Source: Dolomedes plantarius (Eukaryota; Arthropoda; Arachnida; Araneae; Dolomedidae). From it: a DNA stretch of 64,000 nucleotides. Shown in pieces: positions 22,829 through 34,504 of the stretch; positions within the stretch are counted from its first letter, which is position 1; every line of letters starts with the position of its first letter. The position numbers and the translations under genes were made by a program. Below the pieces are notes generated by a model. It did not search any database. It was not told the DNA's origin and saw only the letters and a program-made list of their open reading frames with translations. The DNA is taken from positions 88,952,142 to 89,016,141 of the forward strand of contig OU015498.1 in NCBI GenBank assembly GCA_907164885.2, given 5' to 3'.

Positions 22829-23890
22829 CACCTCTGCTAAAAGAGTACTACACCTCCGGAATTTTCAGTTTTGAGGTAATAATTACGGTTTCGGTTAAAA
22901 TTACACCATAATGCTCTATAAGAAGTGCTTCTCATTCTCGAACAATGTTATAAGCCTAGTACCAACACAATCTCCTAGATGGCGCTTATTACCCTCTTCC
23001 ATAGCTAGAAGGGCAGTGTTGCCAACCTCTACGAAGCGTTTCCCCCTAGCGGCTTCTTGAAATCCCCCTGTCCCCCCCCCCCCAACACCAACTTGAGATC
23101 CCTCTAGATCTTCCTAAAAGAAATTCTGGTTCCAAATAGGCATCCTGTTTGAGAGATAAATTGAAATAAATAGAAAATATACACTTGCATAATGAAATGG
23201 AGGTTTATTTACATTTGTCATATGCATGGAACTTTTAATCTAATAAAAAAAAGCGCGTCTCGATTGTACAAAATATCAGAAAACGTCCCCCCCCACAAAA
23301 TGCCCCTAAAAAAAATGTGGCCCCTAAAAGCACACCTTTTCATCTAACTTACCCCCAAATTTAGGGGTGAAAACCCCCAAGTTGGCAACACTGTAGAAGG
23401 GTGAAATTGCTCGTGCGCGAGAAATGAAAATAAGATTTTTGTCAGTGTCTAATGTTGTTGTAATAAAATGTTCCTGTAATAAAAATGTTCATTAAATTTT
23501 ATTTGGAAAATAAATTTGCATGTTTTTCTAACCTGATGTTCATGTTATCAAGTTTTTTTCTTTGTACTGTGAAAAGTTTAGATAGATTGTGCATTACCAT
23601 AGAGATATGACAGTATTCCCTCAAGCTTTTCAGTCCGTGTTGACAAAATGAGGTGACTAGAAGAGGGTTATATCTTGTAATTAAAATTCAAAATCATGCT
23701 TTAAAAATTGAAAACAACTTGAATAGTATATAGTTTTGCCTTCTGAAGTTATTCGAACGATAAGTTTTCCCAAAATTATCATAGGCATTCATAAAACAAG
23801 AAATGAAATTTCCACATTTTATCTTCTTTAGCTCTTCCTGAATATATGTCTATTTTGAGATGTAATACTCTTCTACCAGAGGTGTGACAT
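22829..23890. mobile_element. Probable old DNA element with ~35-bp imperfect inverted ends
   Basis: The left segment 'gcacctctgctaaaagagta' is matched, inverted, by 'tactcttctaccagaggtgt' at about 23869-23888. It encloses ~1.06 kb with no coding capacity and contains the nested hAT MITE at 23014. No target duplication could be assigned, so the call is tentative. Confidence 0.4.
23014..23393. mobile_element. hAT MITE with 8-bp target duplication
   Basis: Inverted ends CAGTGTTGCCAAC and GTTGGCAACACTG are flanked by perfect TAGAAGGG copies at 23006-23013 and 23394-23401. An 8-bp duplication with CAGTG ends is diagnostic of hAT elements. The 380-bp interior is C-rich on its left side and has no transposase. 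Confidence 0.92.
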
Positions 23891-23940
23891 GATCATGTTT
23901 CTTAAAATTATGAACGATTTATAAAACTTAACTGATCATC

Positions 23941-24330
23941 AAATTCACTGATGTATTTTGACCTAACCAATATGACAGTACAACTAATTCTATTAGATAA
24001 TTCTTCTTATGCTAATATGAAGATACAACTCACAAGCTTTGTTAAAAACACATAGATCTGTCAGTGGCTCACCCAGGATTTTTTCTTGGGGGGGGGCTGA
24101 GATGAACGGATCAAAATATTTATAATGCAAAATCAATATTCATAATGCAATTTCTATTTCTTTTTTTTTGGGGGGGGGGGGGCAGGTCCCCTTGCCCCCC
24201 CTCTGGGTGCGCCAATGAGATCTGTCATTGAATTTACCCTAAGTTAACAATTTTAAGCCTTTAAGATTTCTATCTCTTTATTTACCATGCTTTCTCGGGC
24301 CAATCTCTTTCAAAGCTTATCTTTTACCCA
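23941..24330 (+). repeat. Intronic duplicated segment (occupied copy)
   Basis: This segment ('ctgatgtattttgacct' through 'caaagcttatctttta') is repeated in the same orientation at 27846-28066 at about 85% identity. The extra length here is the 156-bp hAT MITE at 24062-24217. The two copies lie ~3.9 kb apart inside the same intron. Confidence 0.8.
24062..24217. mobile_element. hAT MITE with 8-bp duplication and a paralogous empty site
   Basis: Inverted ends CAGTGGCTCACCC and GGGTGCGCCAATG are bordered by AGATCTGT at 24054-24061 and 24218-24225. The paralogous segment has a single uninterrupted AGATCTGT at 27953-27960, so the insertion boundaries are confirmed within the window. The interior includes long G-runs and no coding sequence. 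Confidence 0.95.
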
Positions 24331-24334
24331 AGTA

Positions 24335-24705
24335 CATAATTTAGAAAACTTGAAGCTACATGATTTCTCTGTTAATTCAGAATTTAAAAAAAAGTCCCAA
24401 GAGGGTTAAAGACGCACAGATAAATTTAAAACTGAGCTTCAAATAGATCCCGTTCAAGAGAAGTCGTTTGACGTATATGACGTCACTTCATTCCTACGGG
24501 AGAATTTCAAAGAAAAAAATTAGCTTTTGCTGTCTTTAAAATACGAAACGAGGCAGCTCGAAAAACAGCGGCGAATCGAGGCAAAAATCTTGAAAATATG
24601 ATCTGAGCATTGTCTCTGTGCGCATGTCCACGCTACCTTGGACATGATTTATCGTGAGACTTGAAATTCCTTAACGTTCGAAACTGATGATGACCATTTG
24701 TTGTC
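24335..24705. other. No recognisable gene
   Basis: Intronic spacer. Nothing recognised. Confidence 0.5.
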
Positions 24706-24711
24706 ATTTAA

Positions 24712-25447
24712 AGTTACTGTGTACTAACCCTATTAAATTAGCTCACCTCAGTGTTAAATTATGGAGAAAATGTGTTCAAGGATTGCCGACTTGGACTGAA
24801 AGATTTTTATTTCCATGTTTTTATTAACTCGCTTTCTTGTTTGTTTGTATGTGTGTTTGTGTAGTACAAATCTTGCAATCGATTTTTAACTAACTTCCCG
24901 ACTAGCTAGACTTTTGAAACTTTTAGAATAGCTCAAAACACGATGACAATGCATTTTGTTTTTAATTTCCAATTAACGTCATTTTCTTTAAAGTTGATGG
25001 GATAATTCATCAAAAAAATTTAAAAAAAAGTATTTATTAATAGTATATAGAATTGTCAAGTTTATATGATTCAACAGAAAGTTTAAAAACATGGTATATA
25101 AAAAGTTCTTTTTATCTTGTAATTATTTAAAATTGTACTCCGTAATAGAGAAAGAAATTTTACACCCTGGGGAATTTTGGGTTTTTAAAAAATATGCAAC
25201 TAGTGTTTTAAAATTTAAATTAATCGGGGAAAAATCAGGTAAAATGTGTTTTAAACGCTCCTAAATTCCTTTGTTGGATGAAACTTATAAAATGAATCCT
25301 CTTGAAAGGTGCAGAAAAGTTCAGACTATCTGAAAATATCATTTTTATTGGATTATCGGCATTTATGTAGCTGTAAAAAGTAGATATATTTTCTCCATAC
25401 GTTAACATTGAGGTGAGCGAATCCAATAGGGTTAGTACACGGCAGCA
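24712..25447 (+). mobile_element. TTAA-type MITE, copy D, with insertion
   Basis: TTAA at 24708-24711 and 25448-25451 borders the family ends. The copy is 736 bp because ~320 bp of unrelated sequence (about 24800-25120) interrupts it. The insertion starts in 'tttccatgtttttattaact' and includes a TG-rich tract. The outer ends match copies B, C and E. Confidence 0.8.
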
Positions 25448-25451
25448 TTAA

Positions 25452-25753
25452 GAGGTTTTTAAGAGATTTCAATCAGTCATTCTTTCCTTTGTGGCCCACG
25501 CTTCTTTTCGACGGAGTGGGAAATAATTGGAGGAGGCAGCGTGAGTGGAAAAGTTATGAGGCACTTTCGGAGAGTAGGTCCAGGTCTAATTAGCCCTCGT
25601 GTAGCAAAAAAACTGATCGTAGAGCTCCAAACCAAACCAAACCAAACCAACCACATTCATCCGAAAGGGTATATAGATATGACTTATTAGTTAGGGACTG
25701 CAACTTGTGATTATTTTCGCGGGACTTGTGTGAAAAACCGGTGCTTACTTTCT
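25452..25753. other. Short unresolved repeat, no gene
   Basis: A segment with 'tcgtagagctccaaaccaaa' near 25618 reappears inverted near 28838-28880. This suggests an old dispersed repeat. No coding content. Confidence 0.45.
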
Positions 25754-25757
25754 TTAA

Positions 25758-26175
25758 GGCTGTCGTGTACTAACCCTATTGGATTCTCTCACCTCAGTGT
25801 GTTAACCTATGGAGAAGATGTGTCCAAGGATTGCCAACTGGGATTGAAAGATTTATTAAAAAAAAGCTACTCCGTAATAGAGAAAGAAATTTTACACCTT
25901 GGGGCATTTTTCGTTTAAAAAAAATGCAAATAATATTTTACAATTTAAATTATTCGAGGAAAAATTGGGTATGGTGTGTTTAAAACGCTCATAAATTCCT
26001 TTGGTGGGTGAAATTTAGAAAATTCTGAATCCTTTTGAACGATGCAGAAAAGTTCAGACTATCTGAAAATGCCCATTTTATTATCAGCATTTATGTAGCT
26101 GTAAATAGTAGACACATTTTCTCCATAGGTTAACACTGAGGTGAGCCAATCCAATAAGGTTAGTACAGAGCAGCC
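25758..26175 (+). mobile_element. TTAA-type MITE, copy E (uninterrupted reference)
   Basis: 418 bp, bordered by TTAA at 25754-25757 and 26176-26179. Ends GGCTGTCGTGTACTAACCC and complement, with a ~60-bp inverted repeat reaching the 'ctatggagaa' block. It is the only copy with both target sites and no insertion or major loss except B, so it gives the best view of the family. Confidence 0.88.
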
Positions 26176-26179
26176 TTAA

Positions 26180-26660
26180 AGCGCTTTGTACCTGTGAAAA
26201 AAATCACGTGGGGAACAACTTAAAATGTGAAACATCTAATTATGTGTTCGCAGATTTCGTAAGACTGACTGTGCAATAAAATAACAAGCAGGCCTAACAA
26301 TTTTTTCAAAGCAGGAGAAAACTATATACGTTAACACTTTTCAATCTTATTACATACATAAATATATAATTATTAAAAAATGCGATATCTTACCTTGACC
26401 GAACATGAGGGGTAGATCCCTCTATTTATGACCGGGTTGTTAATAAAATTTTCATTGAAAAAACGAGAAAAAAAAATTACACTTACTTGTTTAAGCTTGA
26501 CCGAATTCATCTTCTCGGCGGGAACTTTTTGTAACCGAAACCTTCATATCCGAGAACGTAGTGAGGCATCAGCCACTTCAAATGCCCAACGGCAACAACT
26601 CTGGGGGAAATTTTTTTTATATAATTTGTATACCCTTTTTCTAAACTAGAGGAATATGAC
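26180..26660. other. No recognisable gene
   Basis: Intronic spacer with one 73-codon frame lacking any recognisable domain. Confidence 0.5.
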
Positions 26661-26663
26661 CAG

Positions 26664-27562
26664 TCTATATATATAAAACAGTTCCGTAACTGACTAATTC
26701 ATTCACTGACTGACTGACTGACTGACTGACATACAACGCACAGACCAAACCGCTGACCTAAAGGGCTGAAATTTTGCATGGCGATTCTTCTAATAGTGTA
26801 GGGGTGCACTAAGAAAGATTTTTCAAATATTCTTCTTAGATTTTTTTAAATTAAATTTTTAAGCTGTTTTTTAAACTTTTTTTACGTTTGCATTTAAAAT
26901 TATACATTGAGGGTTATAAAATTTATATCACGAGAAAGATCATAAAAATTCCTTCAAAATGATTTTTTTTTCGAATTTTTACCTCCATTTCCTGATTTTT
27001 GGTGAATTTTTAAAGATTAATTTTTAGAATTTAATTTATTAAATGCTTTTTATTTTTAAGCTGTTTTTTAAACTTTTTTTACGTTTGCATTTAAAATAAT
27101 ACATTGAGGGTTATAAAATTTATATCACGAGAAAGATCATAAAAATTCCTTCAAAATGAATTTTTTTTCGAATTTTTACCTCCATTTCCTGATTTTTGGT
27201 GAATTTTTAAAGATTAATTTTTAGAATTTAATTTATTAAATGCTGATCACGTGATTTCTTTTTCTGGTACTTTCAATAAATTTATCGTCACGTGCGTAAC
27301 AACTAAATAGACAAAAAAAATATATTTTCTCTTTCTAATGCAGCAGACGATTGGATATTATAAAAAAAAAAAATGCATATCCCTTAAGATTTTTTTATAA
27401 ATATATATATAGATAGATAGATATATATTTTACATCAATTGTATACATTGATCATCGCATTTATTATAAATATATATATTTATTTTTTGGCATAAATTGC
27501 ATACGTTGACCGTTGTATTTAATTTGAATGTACTCCGTAGCGAAGCGCGGGTTTTCAGATAG
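26664..27562 (+). mobile_element. Non-autonomous Helitron with internal duplication
   Basis: The 5' end is TCTATATATATAAAAC. The 3' end has a GC-rich hairpin-like 'gtagcgaagcgcggg', then 'ttttcagatag' followed by T. This is the 5'-TC / 3'-hairpin-CTRR layout of arthropod Helitrons, with one substitution in the terminal motif. An ~190-bp segment (about 26862-27050) is tandemly duplicated at 27056-27243 with near identity. The interior also has (GACT)n near 26710. No Rep/helicase coding. Confidence 0.75.
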
Positions 27563-27845
27563 TTTAGTATAAGACAATAAACTGGGGACAATAGAAACTC
27601 TGAAAGGAAACAAAATCCACCAATTTTGATAAAGTTGAATAAAATTTTATCCTTTCTCTTTACTTATGGTAAATAAATTATAAAATAAAACTGAGTGTAA
27701 TTGAATACTGAAAATTTTATATTGAATATTGGTTATTGAAATATTGAATGTTAATTATTGAATATTGAAATACTGAATATTTTTTTCTTCAGAGAGAGAA
27801 AGAAACAATTTCTTTTCTTTATAACTTAAAGAAACTGGATTTCAC
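27563..27845. other. No recognisable gene
   Basis: AT-rich, with short 'attgaatattg' repeats near 27715-27780. Confidence 0.5.
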
Positions 27846-28066
27846 TGATGTATTTTGACCTGACAAGTATGGTAGTACAACTAATTCTGTTAGATAATTC
27901 TTTTTGCTCTAATACGTAGATATAACTCATAAGCTTCGTTGAAAACACATTTAGATCTGTCATTGAATCAATCGAAAGTTAAGAAATCTTAGAAGCTTAA
28001 AATAGTTATCTCTTTACTTACCATGCTTTCTCGTGCCAACCTCTTTGAAAGCTTATCTTTACCTAA
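27846..28066 (+). repeat. Intronic duplicated segment (empty-site copy)
   Basis: Paralog of 23941-24330. At 27953-27960 it carries a single AGATCTGT where the other copy has the hAT MITE. Confidence 0.8.
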
Positions 28067-29148
28067 GAAAATAATAAAAGAAATCTGTAAAATTTTTTTA
28101 TTTATTTATTTATTTACATACCTTTATTCCAAGGTATAATTGTTTATGGGTTATCACAGAAGGCCCTTCCCGATCGAAAATACTTTACCCGCAAGTATTT
28201 TAAAACTTCCCCCACCGACCTTTTTTGTTCAATCTGTTGTAAAAAAAGAAAAAAATAGAAAGAAAGAACCTCTCCACCAGTTGAAGAAAATATTGAAGAA
28301 AGTGTGAAAAAGATTTTAAAGAGCGTGCTTTTAAACAGTGTGTCAACTTTTTCAGTAGATTTAAAATCTGGAAAACACTCCAAAGGTTTAAAAAAAAAAA
28401 AAAAAAAAAAAAAGTTGTCAGATTTTTTAATTTACAGAAAAAAGATTTAATTTTTTGATGGACTGATAATAAACGGCATAAATGAAGCAAAATCTGAATG
28501 AATCTTTCGCCTTGAATAATTGAGTATGTAAGTTATTATGTAAGAAATTGAAAATATCTTTATATACCTAACAAAATATAAAATATTTTTTTCTAAAAAT
28601 TCTCCCGTAAATTTGAGGTGCGCCTTATGGTCAGGTGCATCCTATGGTCCGAAAAATATGGTAATTTTAAGCTAATGTAAATGTTACGTTACATTACGTT
28701 CCGTTACAAAACAGAACAAACAATTTTTGCAATCTAAATTCCATCACCACTCATCTTAGAAGAAGAATATAAAAGGTTTTTAATTTGTCCAACATACATA
28801 AATCAAGAAAACAATGTAGGAAATTTCCTTGTTTCGAAGGTTTGGTTTGGGTTTAATTTGGAGCTCTACGGTCAATTTTTGCTACTGCTTTGAAGGATGA
28901 TACAATTCAAATAACATTATTTTTCAACTATAATAATGGTATCATGTATGAACATACTTGTAATGCTCGGGAACAGCTACTGCTCCTGCGTTAACTTTTC
29001 CATCCGCGCAGCGAACGGAATGTGTCAAGTCGCTAAGGACGATTCGAGCCTCTGGGTCTTGGCTAGAAATAAACACATACTCATGAGAGCAAATATTGGA
29101 AAATATTTGGTCATAAATTCGTTACAATATTGTTTATCACGTAGATAA
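28067..29148. other. No recognisable gene
   Basis: Contains an A-run of 23 at about 28390-28412, a segment near 28611-28665 resembling a DNA-transposon end ('gcgccttatggtc' and 'atggtccgaaaaatatggta'), and the inverted match to 25618 near 28840-28880. Poly-F/K frames are compositional. Confidence 0.5.
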
Positions 29149-30459
29149 CTAGCCGGGCTTCGCCGGTCTAGCCGGTCGGTTTAGGGACCCGCTGTCTTCA
29201 GCAATCATTGTCAGAGAATGGAAACACTAAAAAACAACTAATAATGGTATTTAAATTTTGAGGTTATGCATCCCATGTCCTGCAAACAGTCGCAAGCAGA
29301 AGAAATATCCCCCCTCCCGGCGAGCCGGCGTTGCCCGGGATTTTAAGAATGTTTGTTAACCAAAATCAATTTTAAAAACTAAACACAGTATAAATTACAT
29401 AGTAAAAAAATGTGAAAGAAAGAACCTAAAATAAAACTGAGATTAAAATCAAAAGTGAAAAATTACAGAAAATGAAATGAGAAGTATGTTTTTAAAATTA
29501 TAGAAATACAAAAACAAAATAAATTACTGAAAAGTTTACCTTAAAACTGAGATTAAAATCAAAAGTGCAATATTACAGAAAAGGAAACACAGTATAAATA
29601 AAAACTAAACACAACTTATATCAGAACTATAAACGAAAGACCCTGAAACAAAACTGAGATTAAAATCAAGAGAGCAAAATTACAGAAAAGGATATTGAAA
29701 GTATGTTTTAAAATTATAGAAATAAAAAAACAAAATAAATTACTGAAAAAGTTTGCCTTAAAACTGAGATTAAAATCAAAAGTGCAAAATTAAAGAAAAG
29801 AAAACACAGTATAAATAAAAACTAAACACAGATTAAATAACCTAGAATAAATAAAAGTACAAATGAAAAATATATATACATTTATAATAAACCACTAAAA
29901 GCTGAAAACGAAAAATGTCAAATTGTGTTTTGGAATGAACTTCTAAAATGAAAATGGCAACAAAGAACGTTTGTTTACAATCTGAGACCTGTAATTCTTC
30001 AAAAAAATCAACGATAATTCTTCGAAATGTCTTAAAATATAAATCTTTTAGTATAAAATCTGACTTGAAAGATTATTATTTTCACTTATTATTCGGGTTT
30101 AATATATAACTTGAAACTTTTTGATTGTATTTATTTTTCTATCGTTTTTGCTTCTCGCTGTTCAGTAAGCCCAACATGGCTGGCTTGAGAGTTGGGAGGC
30201 TCTTACATTTCTAGATTCACCTTTGGTAGACGGCTGCGAGGCTCATCCGTTTCTGGATTCACCCTTAAAAAATTGTTGGTTTTTTATTAATTAAAAATTA
30301 ACGGTAATAAAATTTAAAATTCGGGCTTCGAGGTGCACGTACTCATCGTCTGCACTACCTGTGTGCCGAAGTTCATGACTGTAAGTCATGACGACTAAGA
30401 TAGATTCGTCTGGAGACCCCCCCCCCCCACACACAAACACTTCCTTTTATTAATATAGA
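29149..30459 (-). mobile_element. Non-autonomous Helitron (minus orientation)
   Basis: On the minus strand it begins TCTATATTAATAAAAGG at 30459, preceded by A. It ends with a GC hairpin and 'gcgaagcccggctag' at 29149, followed by T. These are the Helitron 5'-TC, 3'-CTAG ends and A/T target. The interior holds an array of ~227-bp units (about 29420-29850). Each unit contains two copies of 'aaactgagattaaaatca'. No Rep/helicase coding is visible, and a further GC-rich hairpin-like patch lies near 29318-29340. Confidence 0.75.
29420..29850. repeat. ~227-bp tandem repeat inside the Helitron
   Basis: 'aaactgagattaaaatca' occurs four times (about 29435, 29545, 29658, 29761). Intervening 'aattatagaaata' and 'aaataaattactgaaaa' segments define two long units, each made of two half-units. 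Confidence 0.8.
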
Positions 30460-30499
30460 TACAGTTCCAGAAAACACTTCAAATACTTCTTGCTAGAAA

Positions 30500-30855
30500 T
30501 TGTTGTTGTTCTTTGCCAATGCTGGGCACTTGGGAATGAAGACATTCAAACTTTAACCACGAGAATCGTTGGTTGATTTCAATTAGGGCACCATGTAGGT
30601 GAACCAACAACACCCTCTCCCCCATGTTGCCATCTCAGTTTTAACCGAGAAACCCTAAGGGGCGACATCTGGGAGCTTCGTACTTTCCCCCATTCTCTCT
30701 GACTTCATAGACGTCATTTACAGTTTACTGATTTAACGATCCCGTATCCGGCCCAGACACAAAGTTACTTAATGGAGTTCGTCGTAATTATCGAACTGAG
30801 CACCCCCAGTTCCAAACCCAGCGCGGTACCACAAGGCTACCCCAGGTCGTTCTTG
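30500..30855 (-). repeat. tRNA-derived SINE (copy 3)
   Basis: Minus-strand copy. The head complement 'aacccagcgcggtaccacaaggctacccc' ends near 30850, and the body has 'ttgccatctcagttttaacc' and 'gtatccggcccagacac'. It is nearly full length compared with 13292-13636. Confidence 0.8.
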
Positions 30856-30859
30856 CTAG

Positions 30860-31560
30860 ATGTGGATAAGGACAATGTAAGGCGTTTGAAGTACAGTGGC
30901 GTCCGCTTTTTGCGTTAATGTTTGTGAAAAAAATTGCCGTTCTATGTCTGAATGAAGAAATCATGATTACGAAGCCAACACCGATAAGGAACAAAAATAG
31001 CAAGGAGATGACATTTCCATTTCTAACTTACAAGCAATTGTTTGAAGCGGCTTATTTAAGTATGAATTGTTAAAACGATCCTAAGAAAGTATGACTACTA
31101 CCCGTAAATAGTCTAATACATTAAATTCTCCACATCACGAACTTCCGCTTAGTGAAAGTATCGTCATTTTCCTGTTTCAAAAAGTTTGACTTCATACTAA
31201 TTTTACCTCTTGTGATTTTAAGTGTATGTGAGAGGGGAAGAATTAATTTTTTGAGACTTGTTTAAAATTAAACTTTACTTTTCCTCTATATGAAATTTCT
31301 AAAGTAAAATTTCACCGCAAGTATTGGTGTCTTTTTGTAATTTGTTTCCAAAATGTTTCTATCCATTTCTTATCCATTTTTACAAAAAAAAGGCCCATTC
31401 GTGCTTTTTATTAGATTAAGTTCTTTCCAAAATACTTCTGTTATAAAATTTATTATGTTGGCTGTAAATGGTTTATTACGTATTCGATACGAATTTTCTC
31501 AAACAACTGATATTCCTTTATATTATAGATAGCAGTTTGAATCTGTGTTATTAATTTTCT
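30860..31560. other. No recognisable gene
   Basis: Intronic spacer. No supported feature. Confidence 0.5.
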
Positions 31561-31561
31561 T

Positions 31562-31895
31562 CAGTTGTTGTTGTTGTTTCTAATGCCCCCTGGCTGGAAG
31601 TTCCAGACCAGGTCCGTATAGGCTTAGGGAAGAAGTCTGCGGCTCCGGTTTATATATAGCATCACAAGGGTCGAAGTTCGTGTTAGCTAGTTGTCATCTC
31701 AATTTTGACCTACCACCCCCAGGGGCGACATCTGGTGGGATCGTACCTTCCCAAACCCGCAGACCTCATAGGACTTTCCGGCCTACACGAAGGTATTTAA
31801 CTGCGTTTGTTATCCCGACATCCTCATCGATCCGATCATCCTCAGTACTGAGAGCCAGCTTGCTACCGCAAGGCTACCACGAGCCCATTTTTTTA
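31562..31895 (-). repeat. tRNA-derived SINE (copy 4)
   Basis: Minus-strand copy. Body landmarks are 'ggtccgtataggctta', 'gcggctccggtttata' and 'tgtcatctcaattttgacc', ending in the head complement 'accgcaaggctaccacgagcc'. Nearly full length. Confidence 0.8.
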
Positions 31896-32370
31896 TTTAA
31901 TTAGTTTAAGTGTTTTCAACTCAAGGTAATATATCTATAATAAAGGAATATTTTTATAACTAAGTTTTTAGGGGGAATAACGAGATTTTAATACACATAA
32001 AATCTGTTATTTTAATTAAAAAAAAGTTTTCTTCATTATGATGCGTTAACATTACAGAATTTTATAATTCTACTAGAAATATTTAAATGCATTCATTTGT
32101 ACAAAATTTCCGAAAACTAAAAGAACCTGTTGTAATTCAAAATCAACGGGACTATCTGACAAAGGGGTCAAAAGTTTGAGTCATCTTTATGGCCAACTTT
32201 AAAGAAATAATATATGTATTAAAATTTTATCTAACTAGAATAACATTTTTAAATGACTTTTCAGAAGCCGATAAAATTTTTGATCGTTTGCTCTATTATT
32301 AATGAAATATTTTTTATTAAATTTTATTTTTAAATAGCTCAAATTTGGCAACAAAACTGTATAGTTTTGT
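31896..32370. other. No recognisable gene
   Basis: AT-rich intronic spacer. Confidence 0.5.
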
Positions 32371-32374
32371 AATA

Positions 32375-33662
32375 CCGGGTGGCCATAATTAAACTGACAG
32401 TGCTCACAGTGTTCTGTAGTGCGATCTATTTGCGACAATGACGCCACATTTTGTAGGAAGATTAAACAAGACGGGGGACGAAGGATTCCGCGAAAAAATA
32501 AATTAGTTCCAAAAGTCACCGCTAGGGGAATATTTGGCGCTGTGTAATAGAAAATAGTGTTAACAAATGAAAATTAATACGGAATAAAATTACCTTTTAT
32601 TATGCACATTTTCTTATTTAGTTCAAGTGCAATTTGGCAACATTTTTAAAAAAGCGTAAAATCTACATAAACACCGATAAAGTCTCGTGATCTGCAATAT
32701 CACGTACGCTGAGCAGAAGAAGTTCTTTATTCAAATTTCACGTTACATCCATTGGCACAGTGCCAGCTGCTTGGGTTTTAAAAGGCAATGAATCAATCAG
32801 TTTCGAATCAATCTGATTGAAAGTTTATGTGCAATGTCTCCTTCTTTAGTCGAGCGTGCGTTACTGGTCAAATTCTTTTACCTCAACCAGTGCAACGCGT
32901 CAGCCGCTCTTCGTGCTTTTAGAACGCACAAAAAAAAAATGCGTAAAGGTAACGGTCCTGTGTCAGTTAATGGGCTAAAAGCAATGGTTGCGACGTTTTT
33001 GAAAACAGGTTCTCTGAAGGTTCAGCCAGGCAGAGGACGAAAACCTGTACCACATGATACAATCGAAGCAGTTGCCACGGCGATTGTCGACAGAGGACCA
33101 GACAATATTGCTGCCACCTCTAGCGCTCGTGGATTAGCTCTGAATATGGATATGCCTTACAGTACGGTATGGAAAATCTTACGAAAGATTATCAACTTCT
33201 ATCCGTACAAGATCAGCCGTGTACAGGAGTTACTGTACCCCGACCATGATAAGCGATTGACTTTTGCTCTCACCTTTCTTGCCAGAATGGAGGTGGATGA
33301 TGCTTGGCCGTGGAAAATCTTATGGGGAGACGAGGCCCACTTTTACCTGCATGGAACTGTGAATACCCAGAACTGCCGAATTTGGGATGACAAATCACCA
33401 CATGCAGTCACAGAAATTCCCTTACATTCACCAAAGGTAACTGTTTGGTGTGGGTTCACAGCGGAATTTATCGTAGGTCCATTCTTCTATTACACAGCGC
33501 CAAATATTCCCCTAGCGGTGACTTTTGGAACTAATTTATTTTTTCGCGGAATCTTTCGTCCCCCGTCTTGTTTAATCTTCTTACAAAATGTGGCGTCATT
33601 CTCGCAAATAGATCGCGCTACAGAACACTGTGAGCACTGTCAGTTTAATTATGGCCACCCGG
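32375..33662 (+). mobile_element. DUF4817-type Tc1/mariner element, internally deleted
   Basis: TA duplications (32373-32374 and 33663-33664) flank long (~178-bp) inverted ends starting CCGGGTGGCCATAATTAAAC. The transposase frame starting at 32834 runs straight into the right inverted end near 33482. The coding sequence for the rest of the catalytic domain has therefore been deleted. The element is 1288 bp. The arms are about 95% alike by eye, suggesting recent activity in trans. Confidence 0.92.
32834..33490 (+). pseudogene. Truncated Tc1/mariner transposase (DUF4817-type HTH)
   Basis: The frame starts MSPSLVERALLVKFFYLNQC, the helix-turn-helix module common in spider Tc1/mariner-like elements (recalled, not searched). 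A second DNA-binding part follows (GRGRKPVPHDTIEAVATAI ... MPYSTVWKILRKI). The first catalytic Asp is in LWGDEAHFYL (residue 166). At about residue 217 the frame enters the inverted end, and the remaining ~125 residues to 33859 are translated terminal repeat and flank. The second and third catalytic acidic residues are absent, so the product cannot transpose DNA. Confidence 0.9.
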
Positions 33663-33664
33663 TA

Positions 33665-34228
33665 TTTGCCTCAACCACATCTAAGCCTCTGAGCTTTTCT
33701 GACGGATTCCAACACTGTGGGATCAAAACTAGCTATTGTCAGGGCTCCCAGACATTGGTTTTTAAACCCAGATCTGGAATTTTCAATTACCATATGGGTT
33801 TATGGTTTTTTTCTTATCATCATCAAAAATATTTGAAAATCTGGGTTTTTCTCCCGTAAGTTAAAAATATAGCAAATATTGATAATTTTTTCTCATTATA
33901 AGCATAATTTAATTATGTAAATGTAATTATGTAATTTGAATTATGTAATTACGTAAGTTAACGAATGTAAAATGATACAAAGTGAAGATCATTTCGATTG
34001 AACCAGTATATATCTCCGCCTTACAAAATCATTTGTTATGTAATATCAGAGATGGATTCAATAAAATCTCAAATATGAAATTTTACCAAACTTCATGACC
34101 CATTTAACTATTTTACCTCACTTTTGTACTTACCCCCTGGGGAGGTGCGAGGGATATTCCGGGGGAAGAGGGTGGAGGATTGGCAAAAAAACATGAGTAG
34201 AACGCTTTTTGCTCGCATTACTTATGTT
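33665..34228. other. No recognisable gene
   Basis: AT-rich intronic spacer. Confidence 0.5.
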
Positions 34229-34230
34229 TT

Positions 34231-34470
34231 AACGTAGGATTACGTTCCTCAATAACGGTCCTCCAGAAATAATAAAATTGTCCATCCTGCGTCGCGAGTT
34301 ATAATTTTTGCAGTGCTCCAAATCCAGTAGCAGTAAACAGTTAAACAGAAAAGTAACAAAATGCGTCAAAAAGAAAAAAAAGCAGAAAAAAAGAGCCAAG
34401 CAACGATAAGTAATCCTACGTTAAAAACCCGCGGTAGTGTCGTTAGAAGAGACTACCTGAAATCTTTTAG
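34231..34470 (+). repeat. Family-A dispersed repeat
   Basis: Starts 'aacgtaggattacgttcctc', with 'tcgcgagttataatttttg', and ends 'taatcctacgtta' plus the 'cgttagaagagactacctg' tail. It is the shortest copy because it lacks the internal (TA)n tract found in the other three. Confidence 0.75.
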
Positions 34471-34504
34471 GTGTCGATGAGGTGAGGGCATAAGGTATGA
34501 ACAT

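Noticed and set aside
28200..28490. 96-residue Phe/Leu-rich frame
   Set aside because: Crosses an A-run of 23 and T-rich DNA, with no domain content.
29420..29850. CRISPR-like regular repeats
   Set aside because: The window is eukaryotic. Units are long direct duplications inside a Helitron, not short repeats with unique spacers.
33490..33859. C-terminal ~125 residues of the 341-residue frame at 32834
   Set aside because: This part is translated right terminal repeat and flanking DNA. The mirror-image frame at 32235-32519 is the left terminal repeat.
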